A DNA stretch of 64,000 nt from Gemmatimonadaceae bacterium (GTDB lineage: Bacteria > Gemmatimonadota > Gemmatimonadetes > Gemmatimonadales > Gemmatimonadaceae), in assembly GCA_025928185.1 (NCBI GenBank), contig JAICKA010000006.1, positions 1 to 64,000 on the forward strand, given 5' to 3'. The position numbers and the translations under genes were made by a program. Shown piece by piece: positions 18,233 to 25,796 of this stretch (positions are counted from its first letter, which is position 1; every line of letters starts with the position of its first letter). The notes beneath the pieces were generated by a model, which worked only from the letters and a program-made list of their open reading frames with translations, searched no databases and was not told the DNA's origin.

Positions 18233-18964
18233 ATGGAGCTCCGCGGACGCGTTGCGCTGGTGACCGGTGCCGGTCACCGCGTCGGCCGGGCGCTCGCCGT
18301 CGCGTTGGGCGGACGCGGGATGCGAGTCGCCGTTCACTATCATGGAGCCGCCGACGGCGCGCACGAGACCGCACGACAGATCGTCGCCGCTGGCGGCCAG
18401 GCAGAGTTGTTCGCCGCAGACCTGACGGCGGTGCCCGCGCCGGCCGAGTTGATCGCGGGCGTCGTCGAACGGATGCACGGACTCGCCGTCCTGGTGAACT
18501 CGGCCGCGATCATGGTGCGCACGCCATTCGGTCAAACCGATCCCGGCACCTGGGACCGCATCATGGCGCTCAATCTCCGCGCGCCATTCCTGCTGTCACA
18601 GGCCGCGGCGCCACATCTGCGCGCGGCGCGCGGCGCGATCGTCAACATCTCCGATCTGGCGGCCTTCGAGACCTGGCCCGGATACGTGCCGCACGGCATC
18701 TCGAAAGCGGGCGTCGTCACGTTGACGCGATCGCTCGCGAGCGTGCTGGCTCCCGAAGTGCGCGTTGCGGCGATCGCGCCCGGTACGGTGCTCCTGCCCG
18801 ACAACTGGAGCGTCGAGGACGAGGAGCGCCTGCGGCGCACCACGCCGCTGGCGCGCACCGGCAGTCCGGAGGACGTGTCTTCGACGATGCTGTTCATCCT
18901 CGACTCGGACTATCTCACCGGCGAAACGATCATCGTCGACGGCGGTCGACATGTCCGCCACTGA
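18233..18964 (+). CDS. Short-chain dehydrogenase/reductase lacking the catalytic Tyr
   Basis: A 243-residue SDR-fold protein. NAD(P) binding is indicated by VTGAGHRVGRA, and the VNSAA and NIS segments follow the family order. The usual YxxxK is replaced by His154-Gly-Ile-Ser-Lys158, so the catalytic tyrosine position holds histidine; Tyr151 lies three residues earlier. Overall the sequence resembles pteridine-reductase/FolM-like SDRs. It may be a divergent enzyme or a non-catalytic binding protein. It overlaps the next gene by 14 bp. Confidence 0.78.
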   Translation: MELRGRVALVTGAGHRVGRALAVALGGRGMRVAVHYHGAADGAHETARQIVAAGGQAELFAADLTAVPAPAELIAGVVERMHGLAVLVNSAAIMVRTPFGQTDPGTWDRIMALNLRAPFLLSQAAAPHLRAARGAIVNISDLAAFETWPGYVPHGISKAGVVTLTRSLASVLAPEVRVAAIAPGTVLLPDNWSVEDEERLRRTTPLARTGSPEDVSSTMLFILDSDYLTGETIIVDGGRHVRH

Positions 18965-19733
18965 GCACCGCACCCCCGATCGCTACGCGACCATCGTCGT
19001 GGTCGGAGGCGGCTGTTACGGCGGCTACTACGTGCGGCAACTGAAGCGTGCCGCGCACGCGGGCGCCATCGAGGCTGAGCGGATTCTCGTCGTCGACCAC
19101 GATCCACGATGTGCGGTGGCCCAGGCACAGTCGACCGCGGAGAACGCAGCGGCGATTCCCGTGCACTTCGACATCGCGGAGTGGCAGGAGTTCTTTCCGC
19201 GATATCTCTCGCGGGCGGCGGAACAGGGCGCTGCGCTCGCGCGTGACGCAATTGTACCGTCGCCGTTGATGCCGCACCTGATGGCGGAATGGCTGGTGCA
19301 ACGTGCGATCGAGCGGTGGCCGGCGAGGTCCGTGACGACGTGCGCATTCGAGCAGCTGCCGCCCGTTCCGTGGGAGCGCGCCGGCGCGGACGGCACGCAC
19401 TACGTCAGCTTCGCGACCTGGACGTGCCCGATCAACTGCATCGAACCGCGGATCTGTCCGGTCACGCGCGACGTGCGCGACTGGAGCTTGCCGGTGGCGC
19501 TCGACACGCATCGCGATGAGCGGCGGAACACGAGCGCGCCAGTGGACGTCGCTGTGATGCATTGCCGGCATCGGGCTTACGGCGTCGGCATGTTCGACAC
19601 CGCGGACGTGCTCGCCGCGGACGAGTGCATTCGGGCGGCCGGGGCGAGCGGCGATGCCGAGGTGATCATCGGCACCGTTTCGCACTGCCACGGCGCGCTG
19701 ACGCGGCTCCGGATTGGTGTCGCCGCGCGCTGA
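18951..19733 (+). CDS. Cys/His-rich protein with Rossmann-like N-terminus, unknown function
   Basis: A 260-residue protein I do not recognise. Residues 14-28 (TIVVVGGGCYGGYYV) look like a dinucleotide-binding loop, followed by LVVDHDP near 47-52. The C-terminal half has Cys159-x3-Cys163-x5-Cys169 in WTCPINCIEPRICP, then MHCRHRAYG (Cys205, His207) and SHCHGAL (His245, Cys246, His247). These could hold a metal or Fe-S cluster. It overlaps the SDR gene by 14 bp and is followed by thioredoxin reductase, so a redox task is possible. Confidence 0.72.
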   Translation: MSATEHRTPDRYATIVVVGGGCYGGYYVRQLKRAAHAGAIEAERILVVDHDPRCAVAQAQSTAENAAAIPVHFDIAEWQEFFPRYLSRAAEQGAALARDAIVPSPLMPHLMAEWLVQRAIERWPARSVTTCAFEQLPPVPWERAGADGTHYVSFATWTCPINCIEPRICPVTRDVRDWSLPVALDTHRDERRNTSAPVDVAVMHCRHRAYGVGMFDTADVLAADECIRAAGASGDAEVIIGTVSHCHGALTRLRIGVAAR

Positions 19734-19824
19734 ACGTCCCGCCGACGGTTGCCACGGACGCTACATTTTTGGTGAACTTCAATGACGGCGGCTCCGCTCA
19801 GACCGCCAGCACCGAGGAACGGAC

Positions 19825-20814
19825 GTGGCCAGTACCTTCACTTACGATGTCGTGATCGTCGGCGGCGGCCCGGCGGGTATGTGCGCCGGCATGTACGCCG
19901 GTCGCGCGATGCTCAAGACTGTCGTACTCGAGCGCGGCACCCTCGGCGGCGAGCTGCTGAATACGGAGATTGTCGAGGACTACCCCGGCTTCGAGCGGGT
20001 GCTCGGCCACGAGCTGGCGCAGAAATTCGCCGACCACGCCGCCAAGTTCGGCGCCGAGTTCCGGACCGGGGTCGTCGTCGAGTGCGTCCGCAAGCTGGAT
20101 GACGAGACGTTCGAGACGCGCACGGAAGCCGGCGACATCTTTCGTTCCAAGACTGTGATCGTCACAGCGGGCGGCACGCCGGTGAAGCTCGGCGTGCCGG
20201 GCGAGCTGGAGTACGCCGGCAAGGGCGTGTCGTACTGCGCCATTTGTGACGGCGCATTCTTCCGCAACGAGATCATCGCGGTCGTCGGCGGCGGCGACGC
20301 AGCTACGGAAGAGGCGGACTTTCTCACGCGATACGCCGAAAAGGTCTATTTGATCCACCGGCGCGACGAGCTGCGCGCATCGAAGATTCTCCAGGAGCGG
20401 CTGTTCGCGAATCCCAAAGTGGAAGTGATCTGGAATCACGTGGTGGAGCAGGTGGAAGGCGACGGCAACGGTCTCGTGCGCAACCTCAAGCTGCGCGATG
20501 TGACGACGAATGCGGCGCGGGATCTCGGAGTCACCGGCCTGTTCGTGTTCGTTGGATTCCGACCGAACACCGGCATCATCGAAGGGCACGTCGACCACGA
20601 CGACATGGGATATCTGCTGACCGACGCGAACATGCAGACGAGCATCCGCGGGTTGTTCGCCGCCGGCGACGTCCGCGCGCAGCTGACGCGCCAAGTGACG
20701 ACGGCCGTCGGCGATGCGACCACCGCGGCGATCGCCGCGGAGAAATACCTCAAGGCGCTCGAGGACGGCGACGCCAGCGAGCCGATTGTCGGCACCGGCG
20801 GGTACACGGCGTGA
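19825..20814 (+). CDS. trxB: Thioredoxin reductase
   Basis: A 329-residue flavoprotein that passes electrons from NADPH to thioredoxin or a similar partner. The FAD loop is VVIVGGGPAGMCAG, the redox disulfide is in SYCAICDGAFF, and the NADPH loop is VVGGGDAATEEADF. The C-terminal FAD motif GLFAAGDVR is present. The start is GTG at 19825, preceded by GAGGA. Its stop overlaps the MBL gene start (GTGA). The downstream genes include an AhpD-like candidate selenoprotein that would need a thiol reductant. Confidence 0.93.
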   Translation: MASTFTYDVVIVGGGPAGMCAGMYAGRAMLKTVVLERGTLGGELLNTEIVEDYPGFERVLGHELAQKFADHAAKFGAEFRTGVVVECVRKLDDETFETRTEAGDIFRSKTVIVTAGGTPVKLGVPGELEYAGKGVSYCAICDGAFFRNEIIAVVGGGDAATEEADFLTRYAEKVYLIHRRDELRASKILQERLFANPKVEVIWNHVVEQVEGDGNGLVRNLKLRDVTTNAARDLGVTGLFVFVGFRPNTGIIEGHVDHDDMGYLLTDANMQTSIRGLFAAGDVRAQLTRQVTTAVGDATTAAIAAEKYLKALEDGDASEPIVGTGGYTA

Positions 20815-21452
20815 AGATCCTCTCGCGCACTGTCGGCGCCTTTCAGGAGAACACCTATCTCGTGATCGACGAAACAGCGCAACGCGCGGTGCTCGTCGAC
20901 CCAGGCGACGAGCCCGATCGCTTGATCGAAATGGTCGAGCAGTCCGGGGCGACACTCGACGCGATCTGGCTCACGCACGGTCATCTCGATCACGTCGGGG
21001 GCATCGCCGGCGTGCGTCGCCGCTGGCCCGTGCCGGTAAGTCTGCATCCCTCTGACCTGCCGCTGTACGCGAACGCGGCGGAGCAGGCGGAAGCGTACGG
21101 GCTGTCGATCGAACAGCCGGAGCTTCCAGATCGCGAGCTGGCCGACGGAGACCGCTTGACGGTCGGCTCGCTCGAGTTCGACGTGCTGCACATGCCCGGA
21201 CACTCGCCGGGGCACGTCGTCTTTCGGCACGGTACGACCGTGATGGGCGGCGACCTGCTGTTCGCCGGATCGATCGGTCGCACGGACCTGCCGCTGGCGG
21301 ATCCGGCGCAGATGGAGGAGTCGCTCGCGCGCTTCTGCGAGCTGGACGAAGCAACCGTCGTGCACCCGGGACATGGTCCGCGAACGACAATTGGCCGCGA
21401 GCGCGCCACCAACGGCTTTCTCACCGGTGCTGCCCGCATCGTGAGGCGCTGA
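20811..21452 (+). CDS. Metallo-beta-lactamase fold hydrolase, glyoxalase II-like
   Basis: A 213-residue MBL-fold protein. The zinc motif THGHLDHVGG is complete, and further ligands lie in MPGHSPGH and HPGHG. Proteins of this length are hydroxyacylglutathione hydrolase-like or persulfide dioxygenase-like; the sequence alone does not choose. GTG start overlaps the trxB stop. It is 3 bp from the DUF4149 gene. Confidence 0.82.
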   Translation: MKILSRTVGAFQENTYLVIDETAQRAVLVDPGDEPDRLIEMVEQSGATLDAIWLTHGHLDHVGGIAGVRRRWPVPVSLHPSDLPLYANAAEQAEAYGLSIEQPELPDRELADGDRLTVGSLEFDVLHMPGHSPGHVVFRHGTTVMGGDLLFAGSIGRTDLPLADPAQMEESLARFCELDEATVVHPGHGPRTTIGRERATNGFLTGAARIVRR

Positions 21453-21455
21453 GCG

Positions 21456-21938
21456 ATGGCGCAGCGCCTGCTGTGGCCGACGATTCAGCTCATCGTGCTC
21501 GCGGTGTGGATCGGCGCGGCCGTGTTCTTCAGCGCCGCGGTCGCGCCCGTGCTCTTTCGCGTGTTGCCGACGCGCGCGCTGGCCGGTGAAGCCGTGGCCG
21601 GCATGCTCCCGGTGGTGTTCTATTCGGGCATCGTCGCGGGTCTCGTCGTCCTCCTGGTCGAGTTGACGCTCGACGACGGCCATCCATGGTCGGGACGCAC
21701 GGTGGCCGCGGTCGTCATGATTCTCGCATGCGCGATCGCTCAATGGTTCATCGCCCCGCGCATCGCGCGTGTCCGTGACGCGATCGCCGGTCCGGTGGAC
21801 AACCTGCCGGTGTCGGACCCGCGCCGCGTGGCGTTCGGCCGATTGCACGGCTTGAGCGTCGGCTGGCTCGGTATCGCAATTCTCGCCGCGCTGGTGGCGC
21901 TCGTGCTCGTCGCTCGCACGTTTCAAACCCGGAGATGA
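21456..21938 (+). CDS. DUF4149/TMEM205-like membrane protein
   Basis: A 160-residue protein with four predicted helices. The start of the first helix, LIVLAVWIGAAVFFSAAVAP, and LPVVFYSGIVAGL in the second fit the DUF4149 family. Function is unknown. The last four bases ATGA form the start of the following AhpD-like gene, so the two are coupled. Confidence 0.75.
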   Translation: MAQRLLWPTIQLIVLAVWIGAAVFFSAAVAPVLFRVLPTRALAGEAVAGMLPVVFYSGIVAGLVVLLVELTLDDGHPWSGRTVAAVVMILACAIAQWFIAPRIARVRDAIAGPVDNLPVSDPRRVAFGRLHGLSVGWLGIAILAALVALVLVARTFQTRR

Positions 21939-22477
21939 CTGCTATGGACCAGGAACCGCGCGTCACGCGCGTCGACCCCGCCGCTGCCGACCCGACGCTT
22001 CGCGAATCGTTCGATGGATTCCTCCGCGCGCGCGGCAAGGTGCCGAATCTCTTTCGCATCGCGGCGCACAACCCGCCCGTCGGTCGGACGCTCTCGGCGC
22101 ACCTGGATGCGGTGATGGGGCCGGGCACCGTCGGAGAGTTGCTCAAGGAACTCTGCGCCGTTCGCGTCTCGCAGTTGAACAGCTGCGAGTATTGACTGGC
22201 TTCCCATACCGCCTTGGCAAGGCGGCTGGGTGCGACGGACGAGCAGATTCGGTCGCTCGGCGGCGGCGACGTGTCGTCGTTCGAGCCGGCGTGGCGCGCG
22301 CCGCTGCGCGCGGCGGCCGAGATGACCAACGGCGGCGGACGGTTGTCCGAGGGCACGTACCAGGCGCTCGCCGCCGACTGGACGGAGGCGCAGATCGTCG
22401 AGATCGTCGCCGTGATCGGCCTGTTCAATTACTTCAATCGTTTTGCCAACGCCCTCCAGATTCCGCCCACGAAGTAG
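21935..22477 (+). CDS. AhpD-like/carboxymuconolactone decarboxylase-family protein with in-frame TGA, candidate selenoprotein
   Basis: Reading through the TGA at 22193-22195 gives 180 residues, the usual length of peroxidase-related CMD/AhpD-like proteins. The first part (86 residues) ends AVRVSQLNSCEY, and the part after the TGA begins LASHTALARRLG and continues to FNYFNRFANALQ. In the family the active site is CxxC followed three residues later by His. Here it is Cys84-Glu-Tyr-[TGA]87-Leu-Ala-Ser-His91, so the TGA stands exactly at the second cysteine. Both sides stay in frame and look conserved. A hairpin follows at 22203-22230 with SECIS-like geometry. I read this as CxxU selenocysteine. 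A TGC-to-TGA mutation or sequencing error is the alternative. ATG 21935 overlaps the DUF4149 stop. Confidence 0.78.
22203..22230 (+). promoter_or_regulatory. Candidate bacterial SECIS hairpin for the UGA at 22193-22195
   Basis: The upper stem pairs 22209-22215 (CCGCCTT) with 22219-22225 (AAGGCGG) around the loop GGC (22216-22218). A lower stem pairs CCCA (22203-22206) with TGGG (22227-22230), and an internal loop TA/C lies between the stems. The loop starts 20 nt after the UGA and its first base is G. Known bacterial SECIS elements have a stem-loop at about this distance with a G at the start of the loop. It lies within the coding sequence, as expected. Confidence 0.68.
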
Positions 22478-22510
22478 CGTTGGTATGAATTCTCAACTGC
22501 CAGATCTCAC

Positions 22511-23944
22511 ATGACCGATACCCGCCGCGAGAAGGACCCGCTCGGACCACTCGACGTTCCCTCCGACGCGCTGTACGGCGTGCAAACCGTGCGCGCGCAG
22601 CAGAATTTCCCGATCAGCGGCCTGCGTCCGCTCGACGCCTTCGTCACCGCCCAGGTGTGGATCAAGAAGGCCGCCGCGCTCGCGCACAAGGAAACCGGAC
22701 GCCTCGATCCGAAGCTTGCCGATGCCATCATCGCCGCCGCGGACGAAGTGCTCGCCGGCGAGCATCGCGACCAGTTCATCGTCGATCCGTATCAGGCCGG
22801 GGCGGGCACGTCCCACAACATGAACGTGAACGAGGTGCTGGCGAATCGCGCCAACGAGATGCTGGGGGCGAAGCGGGGCACGTACAGTCCCGTGCATCCC
22901 AACGATCACGTGAACATGGCGCAGTCGACGAACGACACGATTCCGACCAACATCCGACTCGCGTGCCTGTCGGAGCTCGGCAAGCTCGACGCATCGTTCG
23001 AACGCCTGCGCTCGGCGTTGGCTGCGAAGGGCCGCGAGTTCGATGACGTCGTGAAGGCGGGACGTACGCATCTCCAGGACGCGATGCCGATCCGGCTCGG
23101 CCAGGAGTTCACGGCGTACAGCGGCTCGATCGCCCGCGGGCTTCGACGCGTGCGCGAAGCCGCGGACTATTTGCGCGATCTGGGCATCGGCGGCAGCGCC
23201 GTCGGCACCGGTGTGACCGTCGAGCCGGAATACCCGGCGCTGATGAACAAGTACCTGCGGCAGATCACGGGACTTGAATTGCGCATCGGACAGGATCGCA
23301 TCCAGCTGATGCAGAGCATGGGCGATGTGGCCGGCTTCAGCGCGCAATTGCGCGTGCTCGCCATCGACCTGAGCAAGATCGCCAGCGATCTGCGGCTGAT
23401 GGTGATGGGCCCCCGCACCGGCATCGACGAGATCACGTTGCCGGCGGTGCAGCCCGGATCGTCGATCATGCCGGGCAAAATCAATCCGTCGATTCCCGAG
23501 ATGGTCAATCAGGTCTGCTTTCAGGTGATCGGCTGCGATACCACGGTGACGATCGCCTCGGAGCATGGCCAGCTGGAGCTCAACGTGATGATGCCGGTGA
23601 TCGCGTTCAACGTGTTGTTGTCGCTCCGCATTCTCACCAACGCGGCCGGCGTACTCGCCGACAAGTGCGTCAGCGGAATCAGCGCGAATCGCGAAATGTG
23701 CGAGTACTGGGTGGAGCGCTCGGCGGCGCTCGCGACGGCGCTCGCGCCACAGATTGGCTATGCGAAGGCAGCCGAGATCAGCAAGCAGTCGGTAAAGGAA
23801 GGCGTGCTCATTCGAGACCTGGTGAAGCGCGAAAAGCTGCTACCACCGGACCAGATCGACGATGTGCTGGATCTGCGCAAGATGACCGACATCGGCGTTC
23901 CCGGCGCCTCGTCGAAGGGTACCGGCGCAAAATCCCGGTCTTAG
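22511..23944 (+). CDS. aspA: Aspartate ammonia-lyase
   Basis: A 477-residue member of the aspartase/fumarase superfamily, the same length as E. coli AspA. The signature GSSIMPGKINPSIPE is present, with the catalytic serine loop. The following NQVCFQVIGCDTTVTIA and GQLELNVMMPVI match aspartase rather than class II fumarase. It reversibly removes ammonia from aspartate to give fumarate. It precedes an Rrf2 regulator by 10 bp. Fumarase activity is a lesser possibility. Confidence 0.85.
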   Translation: MTDTRREKDPLGPLDVPSDALYGVQTVRAQQNFPISGLRPLDAFVTAQVWIKKAAALAHKETGRLDPKLADAIIAAADEVLAGEHRDQFIVDPYQAGAGTSHNMNVNEVLANRANEMLGAKRGTYSPVHPNDHVNMAQSTNDTIPTNIRLACLSELGKLDASFERLRSALAAKGREFDDVVKAGRTHLQDAMPIRLGQEFTAYSGSIARGLRRVREAADYLRDLGIGGSAVGTGVTVEPEYPALMNKYLRQITGLELRIGQDRIQLMQSMGDVAGFSAQLRVLAIDLSKIASDLRLMVMGPRTGIDEITLPAVQPGSSIMPGKINPSIPEMVNQVCFQVIGCDTTVTIASEHGQLELNVMMPVIAFNVLLSLRILTNAAGVLADKCVSGISANREMCEYWVERSAALATALAPQIGYAKAAEISKQSVKEGVLIRDLVKREKLLPPDQIDDVLDLRKMTDIGVPGASSKGTGAKSRS

Positions 23945-23954
23945 ATTACGCCTC

Positions 23955-24443
23955 GTGCGCATCACGACCCTGGCCGAATACGGCGTCATCTGCGCGCTCC
24001 ATCTGGCGAGGCGTGTGGCCGACGGTCCGATCACCGGCCGTGAGATCGCGGCCAGCGAGCGGCTGCCGGCGGACTACGTCGAGCAGATTCTGCTGCGACT
24101 CCGCCGGCGCGGCATCGTGCGCAGCACGCGCGGCGCGCACGGCGGCTACGAGCTGGCGCGTGACGCCGCGCAGGTGTCGATCCGCGACGTGATCGAAGCG
24201 TCGGAGACGACGACCTTCGATCTGCACTGCGTGTCGCATCCGATTGGCGAGGACCGCTGTTCGTCGTCGCACAACTGCAGCATTCGCCCGGTATGGCTGC
24301 TGCTCCAGCAGAAGATCGAAGACGTTCTAGACGGCGTGCATCTCTCCGATCTGCTCGCGGAGGAAAGTCAGGTTCGTGCGCGCGTGGGCCTCGCCGCGCC
24401 GACCGAACTTGACGCGCGTGCGCTGCCCGTGCTCCAGGACTAG
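23955..24443 (+). CDS. Rrf2-family regulator with IscR-like cysteines
   Basis: A 162-residue winged-helix transcription factor. The N-terminus MRITTLAEYGVICALHLAR and RGAHGGYELARD are typical of Rrf2. Three cysteines, Cys92, Cys102 and Cys108, correspond to the Fe-S or redox-sensing cysteines of IscR and NsrR, although the first spacing is longer (x9 instead of about x5). It probably senses redox state, nitric oxide or Fe-S status. GTG start, 10 bp after aspA, so it may control its own operon. Confidence 0.85.
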   Translation: MRITTLAEYGVICALHLARRVADGPITGREIAASERLPADYVEQILLRLRRRGIVRSTRGAHGGYELARDAAQVSIRDVIEASETTTFDLHCVSHPIGEDRCSSSHNCSIRPVWLLLQQKIEDVLDGVHLSDLLAEESQVRARVGLAAPTELDARALPVLQD

Positions 24444-24447
24444 CGCC

Positions 24448-25002
24448 ATGCCGCTCTTCGCCCGATGGCGCGCCGAGCGCGACATGGAGCGCCGCGCCGC
24501 GACGTTCGTCCAGACCCTGTTTGTGGAGCCGGCGGCGGCTGACGTGGAGTGGCTCGCCCGCGTCGCGACGCGCGGCGACCAGGACCACGCGCGCTGGGAG
24601 CTTCGGTACGCGCGCCGAGCGCTCGGTCTCATCGCCGCGCAGCGCGACGCACTCGACGACCGGACCGCTGCGAGCGTCGCGCGGGCCTTGTCCGATGCGT
24701 TCGGCCGCGACCAGAGCATTGCCGCAGGGATGGTCGAAACCGCCGAACGTCAGTTCAACGCGCGCCTGAGCGCTTATCACGACGGACTGGCCGCGAAAGG
24801 CGGACCTCCGACGTCCGTTCGCATGGGCCAGACGCTGCTCGCGTTCGCCGGCGGCAGCTTCCGAGGCGCGGACGAAAGCGTCGCGCGCGGCGGCGAAATC
24901 CTCGAGGTATATCTCGCCGAGGCCAATCAGGCGTTGCGGGCGAGCTTCGGGACGGCGGCGCTGCCGGAGCACGTACCGCCCTCGTCGCTCGCGCCTCGTT
25001 GA
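24448..25002 (+). CDS. Hypothetical protein, 184 residues
   Basis: A mostly helical soluble protein starting 4 bp after the Rrf2 gene. It contains RWRAERDMERRAATFVQTLF and DHARWELRYARRALGLIAAQ, suggesting helical bundles, and no cysteines or signal peptide. I do not recognise a family. A strong hairpin follows 31 bp after its stop. Confidence 0.65.
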   Translation: MPLFARWRAERDMERRAATFVQTLFVEPAAADVEWLARVATRGDQDHARWELRYARRALGLIAAQRDALDDRTAASVARALSDAFGRDQSIAAGMVETAERQFNARLSAYHDGLAAKGGPPTSVRMGQTLLAFAGGSFRGADESVARGGEILEVYLAEANQALRASFGTAALPEHVPPSSLAPR

Positions 25003-25030
25003 GGCATTCGGTACACGCTCCACACGACGC

Positions 25031-25062
25031 AAAAATGCCGCGATCGTCGCGATCGCGGCATT
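25031..25062 (-). terminator. Rho-independent terminator of tRNA-Leu (possibly bidirectional)
   Basis: Arms 25034-25046 and 25050-25062 form a perfect 13-bp GC-rich stem with a 3-nt loop. On the minus strand the stem is followed by a T-run (25031-25035), ideal for ending the tRNA transcript. On the plus strand the following bases are TTCTCGTATT, so it may also end the upstream operon. Confidence 0.8.
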
Positions 25063-25095
25063 CTCGTATTCTCATTGCGACAACGTTGTTCCCAG

Positions 25096-25179
25096 TGCCG
25101 AAGGGGGGACTCGAACCCCCACGGGCATACGCCCACTGCGCCCTGAACGCAGCGCGTCTACCAATTCCACCACTTCGGC
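25096..25179 (-). tRNA. tRNA-Leu (anticodon CAG)
   Basis: On the minus strand the gene begins GCCGAAG and ends CTTCGGC plus discriminator A, forming a 7-bp acceptor stem. The anticodon loop TTCAGGG gives CAG, which reads the CTG leucine codon. A long variable arm (GGGCGTATGCCC) and the T arm GGGGGTTCGAGTCCCCC are present, as expected for a class II tRNA. CCA is not encoded. A promoter and terminator flank it closely. Confidence 0.95.
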
Positions 25180-25189
25180 AGAGTCGAGA

Positions 25190-25218
25190 AAGTTAGTCCG
25201 CGCGTGGAAGTGCGTCAA
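25190..25218 (-). promoter_or_regulatory. Predicted sigma70 promoter of tRNA-Leu
   Basis: On the minus strand TTGACG (25213-25218), a 17-bp spacer and TAACTT (25190-25195) lie 10 bp upstream of the mature tRNA 5' end. It is the best sigma70 match in the window and faces away from the smpB promoter. Confidence 0.7.
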
Positions 25219-25229
25219 CGCGATGCGTG

Positions 25230-25258
25230 TTGCTGGCGGTCTGTCGCCCGTCTAAGTT
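25230..25258 (+). promoter_or_regulatory. Predicted sigma70 promoter of smpB
   Basis: TTGCTG (25230-25235), a 17-bp spacer and TAAGTT (25253-25258) precede smpB by about 55 bp. The gap 25003-25313 therefore holds a terminator, the tRNA and two divergent promoters. Confidence 0.55.
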
Positions 25259-25313
25259 GCGGCACCGCGCCACGTGCGTGTTGACCGTGCGCGTGTTTTC
25301 CTCCGCCGTCCCG

Positions 25314-25796
25314 ATGGCCAAGCCGCCCAAGAAATCCCCCGCCGAGAACGAGATTCAGTCGATCGCCCGGAACAAGCGAGCGCGGCACGACTATCACATT
25401 CTGGAAACGTGGGAGGCTGGCCTGGTCCTGACCGGAACCGAGGTCAAGTCGCTGCGCGACGGCCGGGCGAACATCAGCGACGCCTACGGCATCATCCGAG
25501 ACGGCGAAGCGTTCCTGCTCAATCTGCACATCTCGCCGTACGAGCGGGGCGGCTATTCCAACCACGAGCCGGACCGGACCCGCAAGCTGTTGCTCCACCG
25601 CAAGGAAATCCGTCGTTTGATAGGAGCCGTCGAACGCCAGGGACTCACCCTGATTCCGCTCGAGCTCTACTTCAAGAACGGAGTGGCCAAGGTGGCGCTT
25701 GCCCTCGGCAAGGGAAAGCAACTGCACGACAAGCGCGAAACGGAGCGCGAGCGCGATGCGCAGCGCGAGATGGCGCGCGTGGTCAGGTCACGGTGA
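25314..25796 (+). CDS. smpB: SsrA-binding protein SmpB
   Basis: A 160-residue RNA-binding protein that delivers tmRNA to stalled ribosomes. The core reads RHDYHILETWEAGLVLTGTE then SLRDGRANISDAYG, followed by the basic C-terminal tail (KRETERERDAQREMARVVR) that enters the ribosome decoding channel. The ATG at 25314 gives the usual length. Its stop overlaps the amidase start (GTGA). Confidence 0.95.
   Translation: MAKPPKKSPAENEIQSIARNKRARHDYHILETWEAGLVLTGTEVKSLRDGRANISDAYGIIRDGEAFLLNLHISPYERGGYSNHEPDRTRKLLLHRKEIRRLIGAVERQGLTLIPLELYFKNGVAKVALALGKGKQLHDKRETERERDAQREMARVVRSR

Noticed and set aside
22214-22477. A separate small gene starting at the TTG at 22214, or a pseudogene fragment
   Set aside because: It is in frame with 21935-22195, completes the same protein family, and the break is a TGA at the second active-site Cys followed by a hairpin. 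A selenocysteine reading explains it better, though mutation is not fully excluded.
25096-25179. Possible tRNA-Sec supporting the selenoprotein idea
   Set aside because: The anticodon is CAG and the acceptor stem has 7 bp, so it is tRNA-Leu. No tRNA-Sec was seen in the window.
25227-25313. In-frame upstream extension of smpB
   Set aside because: It overlaps the predicted smpB promoter and gives an N-terminus not seen in SmpB; the ATG at 25314 gives the usual length.
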